From: Pseudomonas sp. Q1-7
GTDB lineage: Bacteria > Pseudomonadota > Gammaproteobacteria > Pseudomonadales > Pseudomonadaceae
DNA length: 64,000 nucleotides
Direction of reading: 5' to 3'
NCBI RefSeq assembly: GCF_028010285.1
Contig: NZ_CP116304.1
Span: 633,501 to 697,500, forward strand
Part shown: in pieces, positions 57,056 through 64,000 of the stretch
Numbering within the stretch: position 1 is the first letter of the stretch
How the letters are laid out: each line of letters opens with the position of its first letter
Program-made: the position numbers and the translations under genes
The notes under the pieces: generated by a model
Databases searched by the model: none
Told to the model about the DNA's origin: nothing
What the model saw: only the letters and a program-made list of their open reading frames with translations

Positions 57056-58495
57056 TCAGCAGTTCCTTACCACGACAGAGCGGACGTTCAGGTAGGCCTC
57101 GAGAGCCTCCGGGCCGCCCTCGGACCCGTATCCGGAATCCTTGATGCCTCCAAAAGGTAGTTCGGGACTGGTCGAGGCCGGCATGTTCATCCACAACATG
57201 CCCACTTCAACCCGACGAGAGATCAGGTCGGCATTCTTCAGGGAGCTGGTGAAGGCATACCCGGCCAGGCCGAACGACAGTCGATTCGCTTCCGAAATGG
57301 CGTCATTCAAGTCGGTAAAGCTGCGAATCGGCGCAATGGGTCCGAAAGGCTCTTCATTGAAGATCTTGGCGTCGAGTGGCACGTTCATCAGTACGGTAGG
57401 GGCCCAGAAGTTGCCTTCTTCGCCGATTCGTGAGCCCCCCGCCAGGATTTGCGCGCCCTTGGTCTCGGCGTCCTGCAGGAATTCCTCCATCGCGGTCACC
57501 CGGCGGGAGTTGGCAAGGGGGCCCATTTCGGTCCCTTCCTCAAGGCCGTTGCCTACCTTCAGGTTCTGCGCATGTTTGCTCAGCGCCTTCGCAAAGGTAT
57601 CCGCGACACTCTCGTGGACCAGGAACCGCGTCGGCGAGATGCAGACCTGGCCAGCATTTCGGAACTTGGCGAATGCTGCGGATTTGGCGGCCAGCTCGAT
57701 GTCCGCGTCCTCACAGATGATGACCGGGGCGTGGCCGCCCAGCTCCATCGTGCAGCGCTTCATATGGGTGCCTGCCAGCGCCGCCAGGTGTTTGCCAACG
57801 GGGGTCGAGCCAGTGAAAGTGACTTTGCGGATTGCCGGATGGGCGATCAGATAGCTGGAAATCTCGCCTGGATCGCCATACACCAGGCCAAGAACGCCCG
57901 GCGGAAGACCTGCATCGGCGAAAGCGGCCACCAGGGCAGCGGGTGCCGCTGGCGTTTCCTCAGCAGCTTTGGCGACGACGGAGCACCCCGCAGCCAATGC
58001 CGCGCTGACCTTCAGCACCAGTTGGTTGATGGGGAAGTTCCAGGGCGTGAAGGCTGCTACCGGGCCTACCGGGTCTCTGACCACGGTTTGGCGAATTGCC
58101 GGGTCATTTCGAGAAGGTACAACCCGCCCATAAACTCGGAAGCCCTCTTCTGCGAACCATTCGATGATGTCCGCACCGGCGAGCACCTCGCCCTTCGCTT
58201 CGCGAACGGGTTTGCCTTGTTCCTGGGTCAGGACCTGCGCGATGGTTTCGGCACGCTCGCGAAGCAGGCCGGCTGCGCGGCGCATGATCTGGCTGCGCGC
58301 AGCCGCGGTCATGTCGCGCCATACCTTGAAGCCTTCAAGTGTTGTGGCCGTCGCCCTGTCGAGGTCGGTCCTGCTGGCGTGGGCTACGCGGCCAATTTCC
58401 TTGCCCGTGGCCGGATTGAGGACGGCTATGGTCCGGCCGTCTGCAGCATCCTGCCACTTGCCGTTGATGAAGAGTTGAGTATTTGGATATGTCAT
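57056..58495 (-). CDS. NAD(P)+-dependent aldehyde dehydrogenase (succinate-semialdehyde type)
   Basis: The 479-aa enzyme of the ALDH superfamily, GabD/SSADH-like. PWNFP (N153) and AKAAEETP (K176) bind cofactor, [11 protein letters not shown] is the Rossmann loop, MELGGHAP holds the base E251 and [12 protein letters not shown] the catalytic C285. A second cysteine two to three residues after C285, common in SSADH, is absent. It is transcribed after the ThDP enzyme but behind a strong terminator at 58552, so the two may be only partly co-transcribed. It could oxidise the aldehyde formed by that decarboxylase. Confidence 0.9.
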   Translation of the reverse strand: MTYPNTQLFINGKWQDAADGRTIAVLNPATGKEIGRVAHASRTDLDRATATTLEGFKVWRDMTAAARSQIMRRAAGLLRERAETIAQVLTQEQGKPVREAKGEVLAGADIIEWFAEEGFRVYGRVVPSRNDPAIRQTVVRDPVGPVAAFTPWNFPINQLVLKVSAALAAGCSVVAKAAEETPAAPAALVAAFADAGLPPGVLGLVYGDPGEISSYLIAHPAIRKVTFTGSTPVGKHLAALAGTHMKRCTMELGGHAPVIICEDADIELAAKSAAFAKFRNAGQVCISPTRFLVHESVADTFAKALSKHAQNLKVGNGLEEGTEMGPLANSRRVTAMEEFLQDAETKGAQILAGGSRIGEEGNFWAPTVLMNVPLDAKIFNEEPFGPIAPIRSFTDLNDAISEANRLSFGLAGYAFTSSLKNADLISRRVEVGMLWMNMPASTSPELPFGGIKDSGYGSEGGPEALEAYLNVRSVVVRNC

Positions 58496-58551
58496 TGGTT
58501 TACGCTCCCAAATGGACGTCGCACTGAAGGCATGCCCCCAGTGGTTGTTGC

Positions 58552-58591
58552 AAAAAAGAAAAAATTCCGGCCTGCCGAAGGCAGGCCGGAA
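58552..58591 (-). terminator. Strong terminator after the ThDP enzyme gene
   Basis: On the minus strand TTCCGGCCTGCC-TTC-GGCAGGCCGGAA is a perfect twelve-base stem with a three-base loop, followed by TTTTTTCTTTTTT. It lies 17 bases after the ThDP enzyme stop and 57 bases before the ALDH start. Confidence 0.95.
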
Positions 58592-58607
58592 CTGGTCTCC
58601 AGTAGTC

Positions 58608-60152
58608 TTAAACCATCAACTCGATCAAGAAGGGACCTTTGCGATTGAAGCTGCTCTTCATGAGGTCAGCGCACTCGTCGAGCGTCGTGGCACGTGCAGC
58701 TTCGACGCCCATGCCGTTGGCCAGCTTGACCCAGCTGAGGAATGGATTGCCAAGGTCCAGCATGCTCATTGCGGTGTCACCCGGAACCGCGCCCACATTC
58801 TTGTACTCGCCGATCAGAATGTTGTACTTGCTGTTGTTGAGAATGATGGTCGTGACCGGGAGCTGTTCGCGCGCCTGGGTCCAGAGGGACTGCAGGGAAT
58901 ACATGGCGGAACCATCCGCTTGCAGGTTGATCACGCGACGCTGCTTGCCGGCACCGAGCGCAGCACCAGTAGCTACTGGCATCCCGTCGCCAATGGCGCC
59001 GCCGGCCAGGTGGAGCCAGTCGTGTGCGGGGGCGGAATGAGTGAATTTGTAGAACCCACGACCGTAAGAGATGCTTTCATCAGAGATGATTGCATTCTCG
59101 GGCATCAGCGCCGCCAGCGTTTGAGCCAGGCCTTCTGGAGTGGGATTCCCGCTGACAGCTTCCGGGCGGGGACCGGCATTGGGAATCGCAGCCTCGGGGG
59201 CGCCCAGGGCATCAACCAGCGCTTTCAGAGCACCCACCGCATCCTGGTCGGGCCGCGTGAGCACATGCAGTTGGGCGGTGGGGGAGTACTGCTTCGAGGG
59301 CAGATCCGGATATCCGAAGAAGCCTACCGGCGCCTTGGCGTTCACCAGGATGATGTGCTCGTAGGGCTTAAGGGCGGTGATGGCTGCATCCATCCCATAG
59401 GGGACCCGTTCCAGTTGCAACCGGCCGTGGCCCCGGGCCAGGTGGGAGGTAACGTAGTCGGCCATGACTTTCGCGCCGGTCGCGCTTGCGATGCGCCATG
59501 CAAGAGCCTGTGCCTCGCTGAGGACTCCGTGGCCTGCAAGCAGAATTAGCACGTTCTGGCTGTTGTTACGCAGGATGCGGGCAGCGTTCTCAATCGCATG
59601 CCCGTCGACTGCGGGAGGCGTCGGTGGAGTCATCGGCGCGCCTACCACGCCACCTTCCTCCCAAGAAACGTCGGCAGGCAGGATCAGCGTCGCAATTTGA
59701 CCGGGATAGGTCTTTGCAGCGCGCACAGCCAAAGCGGCATCGCGACCGAGATCAGCAGAATGGGTGCTTGTGTGAACCCATTGGGAGACAGTCCGAGCCA
59801 TGCCGTCGGTATCCGCAGTGAGCGGTGCATCGAAGGGGCGATGGTAGGTGGCTTGATCACCAACGATATTCACAATACCGCTGCGTGCGCGGCGAGCGTT
59901 GTGGAGGTTTCCCATGCCGTTTGCCAGGCCGGGGCCGCAATGAAGAAGCGTACAAGCGGGCTTGCGGGCGATACGGAAGTAGCCGTCGGCCATCCCGGTC
60001 ACAATGTTTTCCTGCAGGCCCAGCACGCATTTCATTCCAGGAATTTGGTCGAGCGCGGCGACAAAGTGCATTTCACTGGTCCCGGGATTTGCAAAGCAAG
60101 TATCCACACCCGAGGCCAGCAATGTCTCAACCAAACTCTTAGCACCGTTCAT
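58608..60152 (-). CDS. ThDP-dependent enzyme of the acetolactate synthase / benzoylformate decarboxylase family
   Basis: The 514-aa protein has the three-domain ThDP fold. The catalytic glutamate is E48 in [15 protein letters not shown]. The ThDP/Mg motif is [13 protein letters not shown] ending ILNN about 28 residues later, with Ala instead of the usual Gly in GDG. No FAD-type acetolactate landmarks or regulatory subunit are present, and 514 aa is short for IlvB (about 570). It is probably a 2-oxo acid decarboxylase rather than a biosynthetic acetolactate synthase. Between an aminotransferase (upstream) and an ALDH (downstream), decarboxylation of a 2-oxo acid to an aldehyde is the simplest role; this is inference. 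Confidence 0.85.
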   Translation of the reverse strand: MNGAKSLVETLLASGVDTCFANPGTSEMHFVAALDQIPGMKCVLGLQENIVTGMADGYFRIARKPACTLLHCGPGLANGMGNLHNARRARSGIVNIVGDQATYHRPFDAPLTADTDGMARTVSQWVHTSTHSADLGRDAALAVRAAKTYPGQIATLILPADVSWEEGGVVGAPMTPPTPPAVDGHAIENAARILRNNSQNVLILLAGHGVLSEAQALAWRIASATGAKVMADYVTSHLARGHGRLQLERVPYGMDAAITALKPYEHIILVNAKAPVGFFGYPDLPSKQYSPTAQLHVLTRPDQDAVGALKALVDALGAPEAAIPNAGPRPEAVSGNPTPEGLAQTLAALMPENAIISDESISYGRGFYKFTHSAPAHDWLHLAGGAIGDGMPVATGAALGAGKQRRVINLQADGSAMYSLQSLWTQAREQLPVTTIILNNSKYNILIGEYKNVGAVPGDTAMSMLDLGNPFLSWVKLANGMGVEAARATTLDECADLMKSSFNRKGPFLIELMV

Positions 60153-60254
60153 CTTTCATTACTCCGCAGTTCAATCTTTTTGATTGCTGAATGACATATA
60201 TCCAGTCGAAGGAAGTGCACAAACCCTGTGTACTATTTAGTTCACTACCGCTCT

Positions 60255-61475
60255 TCAATTCGTTCGGGCAGTTGCATGAACCGCATTGATCGCTTTCGCC
60301 AGCCTGCGAACCCCTTCGGAAATGTCATCCAGGCTTGGCGCGGCGAACGAGAGTCGCAGCGTTGACGGATCAGGGTTCTCTGCATGGAAACCTGTTCCGG
60401 GGACGAAAATGACTTTGCGAGGAATCGCTTCTTTGAGCAGGTCCGCCGCTTTGTAGCCACCGGCGAGCTTGGCCCAAATGAACATGCCACCCGCTGGCTC
60501 GTGGAAAGAAATCGCATCCCCTACCAGCTCTTTCAGCCCGTGGCTCAGGGCACGGCATTTCGCCCCGTAGGCCTGGCGGATCTTGTCGAGATGCACCTCG
60601 AGCTTGCCGCTGGCGAGGTACTCGGCAGCAATACCCTGAGTCCAGGGCGAACTGCCCACGTCAGCGCTCTGCTTCGCAACATAGAGGCGGCGGGCGATTT
60701 CGCTCGGCGCAATTGCCCAGCCGATGCGGATGCCGGGAGCAACAATCTTCGAAAGGCTCGCGAGGTGAACGATCCAGTCGGAGGCACCAGGCACTTGTTC
60801 CGCCAGCGCAAGCAAGGAAGGTACGGGCTCACCCGAAAAGCGCAGATCGCCGTACGGGTCGTCTTCCACGATCACGAACTTGTATTGAACTGCGAGCTCG
60901 AGCAGTCGGCGACGACGCTCCACCGAAAGAGTTGCTCCCGAGGGATTGCCGAAGGTCGGAACTGTGTAGACCAGCTTAGGCAAGTCGGCAGCAGCCTCTG
61001 CGGACTCGAGGAGGCGCTCGAGCGACGTGACATCCAATCCGTCCGCATCCACAGGCACGGGCGTCATTCGCGCCTGGTGGGTACGCAGCGCTTGGATATT
61101 GGTTGTGTAGGTGGGTTGCTCGACAAACACGTGATCACCAATGTCCAGAAGCACCCGCAGGAGCAAGTCGAATGCCTGTTGCGAACCCGTCGTGACGATG
61201 ACGTTCTCCGGCTGGGCGCTCACGCCTCTACCCTGCATGAGTCGGACGATTTGGGCCTTTATCTCCGGACCTCCATCAGTGCTGCCATATTGGAGGCAGG
61301 TGCGGCTGTTTGCGAACGCTCGTACCGAAGCCTCTTGTAGGCCTTCCACGTCGAACAGAGCCGGATCTGGGTATCCGCCCGCAAAGGAAATCATCCCTGG
61401 CTCGCTGAGATACTTGAACAGCTCCCGAATGGGAGAGCTCATGGGGTTAACGAAGGCAGGGGAAAAGCTGTACAT
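60255..61475 (-). CDS. PLP-dependent aminotransferase (LysN / 2-aminoadipate type)
   Basis: The 406-aa enzyme belongs to the aminotransferase branch related to MocR regulators but without an HTH domain. MISFAGGYPDPALFDVEGLQ is the N-terminal substrate loop, TTGSQQAFDLLLRVLLD binds PLP phosphate, VPTFGNPSGATLSVERRR holds the asparagine and SLSKIVAPGIRIGW the PLP lysine. Members act on 2-aminoadipate, aromatic or branched amino acids. It lies 102 bases upstream of the ThDP gene on the same strand and is divergent from a LysR gene. It would produce the oxoacid for the ThDP enzyme. Confidence 0.9.
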   Translation of the reverse strand: MYSFSPAFVNPMSSPIRELFKYLSEPGMISFAGGYPDPALFDVEGLQEASVRAFANSRTCLQYGSTDGGPEIKAQIVRLMQGRGVSAQPENVIVTTGSQQAFDLLLRVLLDIGDHVFVEQPTYTTNIQALRTHQARMTPVPVDADGLDVTSLERLLESAEAAADLPKLVYTVPTFGNPSGATLSVERRRRLLELAVQYKFVIVEDDPYGDLRFSGEPVPSLLALAEQVPGASDWIVHLASLSKIVAPGIRIGWAIAPSEIARRLYVAKQSADVGSSPWTQGIAAEYLASGKLEVHLDKIRQAYGAKCRALSHGLKELVGDAISFHEPAGGMFIWAKLAGGYKAADLLKEAIPRKVIFVPGTGFHAENPDPSTLRLSFAAPSLDDISEGVRRLAKAINAVHATARTN

Positions 61476-61842
61476 GAGCAGTCCTCTCGGGCCGAAGTAG
61501 GGGCAATGGCCGTATTGGTTTTATTGGGCAGGCAGGAAACATCTGTTTGGCGGTGTCGGACTTGCGATCCTGTGGTGCTATGTCAGATGCATCCTTTGCT
61601 TTGTCTACCCTGTACCGCTTGGCGCGAGATCGCGTCCTCAAGGAGAGGTCGTCCTGGTGACATGGAAGCTGTTGCCACCAGGACGTCTTGCGAAAAACTC
61701 ATCTTGCGCTGTTGGTTCGCGGTGTTAGGGTTACGCCGATCGGGACATCGCTGCCTGCGGTGTACGGGCCAAGTTTTTCGATCTACCCTCTTCGCGTAAA
61801 GCGATTTAAAATTGCTACTTGATGACTTTTTGGAACAGAGCC
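61476..61842. other. Divergent promoter region between the aminotransferase and LysR genes
   Basis: This 367-base gap has no gene I can support. It should contain both promoters and the LysR operator. Its right end (61797-61841) is the sequence that recurs at 56180. Confidence 0.5.
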
Positions 61843-62757
61843 ATGCAGCGCACACGAATTCCACCTATGTCCGCATTGATCGCTTTCGAAGCCGCAGCTC
61901 GTCACGAGAGCTTCACCCTCGCTGCCCGGGAGTTGTCATTGACCGAAAGCGCAGTGTCTCGGCAGGTCAATGGACTCGAGGCGAATCTCAACATTCGGCT
62001 GTTTGTACGAGTCAAGCAGCGGGTAATGCTGACCAAACCTGGAAGGCTGTATAGCGAGCAGGTGCGAGCCGCGCTGCGAAAAATCGAACGAGACACTCTG
62101 TCTATCGCCGCCCACGGCACGGGAGAGGGGAGTCTCGAGTTAGCAGTGTTGCCAACCTTTGCCACGGAATGGCTGATACCACGACTTCCAAGCTTTTACG
62201 CACAACATCCGGGAATGAAAGTGAATATGGGGGTACGGACGAACCCATTTTCTTTTGATGAAGAGCACTTTGAGGCTGCTATACACCATGGCAAGCCTGT
62301 CTGGCCACGCGCGACTTCAGATCTCTTGTTCGGCGAAACAATGATTGTAATCGCTCGGAGTGATCTAATCGGCGATAGCATCAAGGAGCCAGCTGACGTT
62401 CTAAAGTTTCCACTTCTATATTCAACAACTCGCCCTGAGTCATGGCGGCAGTGGTTCGATGCAGCGCAAATTCCAGAGGATGCAGTTCCCGTGCAGAGCG
62501 TTGGATTCGAGCTACATTCAATGGTGATCCGAGCGGCAGAGGCTGGCTTGGGTATAGCATTGGTGCCGGAGTTTTTTATCTCTGACGCTGTTTGGGCGAG
62601 TGGTGTTGTTCGTGCGCACCAATTATCCATCCCCGCTGCTTATTCTTACTATTTGGTCTATCCGAACGACATGCGGCATAGCGGCCCGTTAGAGGCTTTC
62701 CGGGAGTGGCTTCTCGATGAGGCTAAGATATTTGACGAGAAGCTAAAAGGTCACTGA
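61843..62757 (+). CDS. LysR family regulator, GcvA-like
   Basis: The 304-aa regulator starts MQRTRIPPMSALIAFEAAAR with helix-turn-helix AARELSLTESAVSRQVNGLE, followed by the effector domain (about 92-295). ATG at 61843 follows GGAACAGAG and matches the family N-terminus; an ATG at 61822 in the same frame is an alternative. It is divergent from the aminotransferase-ThDP genes and probably controls them. Confidence 0.9.
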   Translation: MQRTRIPPMSALIAFEAAARHESFTLAARELSLTESAVSRQVNGLEANLNIRLFVRVKQRVMLTKPGRLYSEQVRAALRKIERDTLSIAAHGTGEGSLELAVLPTFATEWLIPRLPSFYAQHPGMKVNMGVRTNPFSFDEEHFEAAIHHGKPVWPRATSDLLFGETMIVIARSDLIGDSIKEPADVLKFPLLYSTTRPESWRQWFDAAQIPEDAVPVQSVGFELHSMVIRAAEAGLGIALVPEFFISDAVWASGVVRAHQLSIPAAYSYYLVYPNDMRHSGPLEAFREWLLDEAKIFDEKLKGH

Positions 62758-63177
62758 TCAAGTTTGTTACCGGGTACATGTTTAAACGAGGGAGTGCGAT
62801 GTCCTCGCGCAAGGCTGATAGTGCTCAAAGTGGCAACTGATTCTGAGCTTGAATGCTGGCGCCCTGCACATTAGTCCAATGATATTTGGCCACTTCGAAT
62901 GAAAGACGCATCCATGTAAAAAAGGCCAGTCAACCGATAAGTCTTCCGGCCTTGAGGGAACCAATACAAGCGAACAGCTAAGTCCATCAAAGAGAGAGCT
63001 ATCTCAATTTGACCAGGTACCAGCGGCCCATCAATCACTCCTGTTGCGGATCATATTACGTGCAGTGATCGTTCATGGGCCGGGACTTCCGGTACATCGG
63101 TAAGCTTCTTGAGCACCTTCGCAGGCATGAGCTGGTGCGCCGAATTGGCGACCGGCTCTAGCCAGAAGCGATGGTGG
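62758..63177. other. Gap before the acyl-CoA dehydrogenase, with a terminator
   Basis: No gene is firmly supported. A short minus frame directly after the dehydrogenase stop ends MPAKVLKKLTDVPEVPAHER then five residues and may be a remnant. A terminator-like hairpin occurs at 62918-62953. The LysR gene faces it from the left. Confidence 0.45.
62918..62953 (-). terminator. Putative terminator on the minus strand
   Basis: AAGGCC (62922-62927) pairs with GGCCTT (62948-62953) and on the minus strand is followed by a T run. The stem is only six bases and the loop is about twenty, so it is weaker than the others. It would end transcripts from the acyl-CoA dehydrogenase side. Confidence 0.5.
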
Positions 63178-64000
63178 TTATAGCTGAGCGTCGCGAATCA
63201 TATTGCGAGCGATGACGACCTGCTGGATCTGCGTGGTGCCTTCGTAGATTCGGAACAAACGTACGTCGCGATAGAAGCGTTCGATAGCGTATTCGCTTAC
63301 GTAGCCGGCGCCACCATGGATCTGTACGCAGCGATCAGCTACGCGGCCGCACATCTCGGTGGCGAACATCTTGGCACAGGAGGCCTCAGTGCTGACATTG
63401 CGGCCGTCGTCACGCTTGCGCGCTGCATCCAGAACCATGCAGCGAGCGGCGTAGAGTTCGGCTTTGCTGTCGGCCAGCATGGCCTGGATCAGCTGGAACT
63501 CGGCGATCGGCTTGCCGAACTGTTTACGCTCGACGGCATACCGGAGTGCATCGTCAAGCATGCGCTCAGCTGCGCCTACACTAAGCGCGGCAATGTGCAG
63601 GCGCCCTTTGTCGAGTACTTTCATGGCGGTTTTGAATCCGACACCTTCGACGCCACCGATGAGCTGGCTGGCAGGGACACGTACGTTGTCGAAAATCACA
63701 TCGCAAGTGTGCGCACCTTTCTGGCCCATCTTGTGGTCGGGCTTGCCCAGCGAGATGCCTGGGGTGCCGCGCTCGACAATGAACGCGCTGATACCGCCAG
63801 CGCCCTTGATTTCAGGGTTGGTGCGCGCCATCACAGTGTAGATGCCTGCGTGCGGTGCATTGGTGATGAAGCGTTTGGTGCCGTTGAGTACGTAGCTATC
63901 GCCGTCGCGTACTGCCGTGGTCTTCAGCGAGGCTGCGTCGGAACCAGCGTCCGGCTCGGTGAGGCAGAAGGAACTGAGCAGCTCGCCGCTGGCCAGCTTC
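63178..64000 (-). CDS. Acyl-CoA dehydrogenase (C-terminal part, cut by window edge)
   Basis: The frame is open from the right edge to TAA at 63178, giving about 274 residues; the N-terminal domain lies outside. SSFCLTEPDAGSDAASLKTT is the FAD/substrate-binding middle domain, RKQFGKPIAEFQLIQAMLAD the C-terminal helix bundle and FRIYEGTTQIQQVVIARNMI the conserved end; its Glu in YEGTTQIQ is the catalytic base of the short/medium-chain type. It oxidises an acyl-CoA at C2-C3. A branched or short acyl-CoA is likely, such as those produced by the bkd complex. Confidence 0.93.
   Translation of the reverse strand, partial: KLASGELLSSFCLTEPDAGSDAASLKTTAVRDGDSYVLNGTKRFITNAPHAGIYTVMARTNPEIKGAGGISAFIVERGTPGISLGKPDHKMGQKGAHTCDVIFDNVRVPASQLIGGVEGVGFKTAMKVLDKGRLHIAALSVGAAERMLDDALRYAVERKQFGKPIAEFQLIQAMLADSKAELYAARCMVLDAARKRDDGRNVSTEASCAKMFATEMCGRVADRCVQIHGGAGYVSEYAIERFYRDVRLFRIYEGTTQIQQVVIARNMIRDAQL

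Noticed and set aside
57449-60194. Long plus-strand ORFs opposite the ALDH and ThDP genes
   Set aside because: Shadow frames over genes with visible catalytic motifs on the minus strand.

Overview
The window looks like an accessory-rich stretch of a high-GC Pseudomonas chromosome. I infer this from the housekeeping genes argG (405 aa) and tyrB (398 aa), a glutathione-independent formaldehyde dehydrogenase (399 aa), an OprD-type porin, a GbcB-type reductase, a branched-chain oxoacid dehydrogenase operon and a PctA-like chemoreceptor. All of these resemble Pseudomonas proteins closely. The genes between them are visibly richer in A+T and are separated by IS5-family remnants, an integrase remnant, an SDR remnant and a broken DHDPS-family gene. 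The region appears to be a mosaic of acquired catabolic cassettes.

Layout. At the left edge is the N-terminus of a DUF4011-type protein, a family found in large helicase and anti-phage proteins. dadA and ridA follow (1.3-3.3 kb). Next comes a decayed zone (3.3-9 kb) with two transposase remnants, an integrase remnant, an SDR remnant, an Old Yellow Enzyme and two LysR genes. A Rieske oxygenase diverges from gbcB (9.8-12.5 kb). A LysR gene precedes an MFS-cupin-FAD oxidase-LysR cassette (13-18.4 kb). The bkd operon (18.6-23.5 kb), an OprD porin and fdhA (24-26.7 kb) come next. The block from 28.5 to 36.5 kb lies wholly on the minus strand: EamA, proVWX, a DddP-like DMSP lyase, a GlxA/AraC regulator and a second EamA. 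A second Rieske oxygenase with a divergent LysR (36.7-39.1 kb) is followed by an ALDH / DHDPS-family / FAD-oxidase operon (40-43.7 kb). A DapA-like gene and an MFS gene sit between a chemoreceptor fragment and an intact chemoreceptor (43.7-48.9 kb). After argG and tyrB comes an amino-acid ABC transporter with an aminotransferase (52.2-55.8 kb). Then come an ALDH, a ThDP enzyme and a second aminotransferase with a divergent LysR (57-62.8 kb). The window ends inside an acyl-CoA dehydrogenase.

How the parts may work together (inference). ProVWX would import betaine-type onium compounds. GbcA-like Rieske oxygenases, fed by the GbcB reductase, would oxidatively N-demethylate such compounds, and FdhA would remove the formaldehyde. 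The DddP homologue would cleave dimethylsulfoniopropionate, which is taken up by the same transporter class. DadA/RidA, the two FAD amine oxidases, the ALDHs, the DHDPS-family aldolases and the bkd complex would process the resulting amino acids, aldehydes and oxoacids. At the right end, aminotransferase, ThDP decarboxylase and ALDH form a plausible three-step amino-acid to carboxylic-acid route. I consider the DddP-ProVWX block to be the most notable system.
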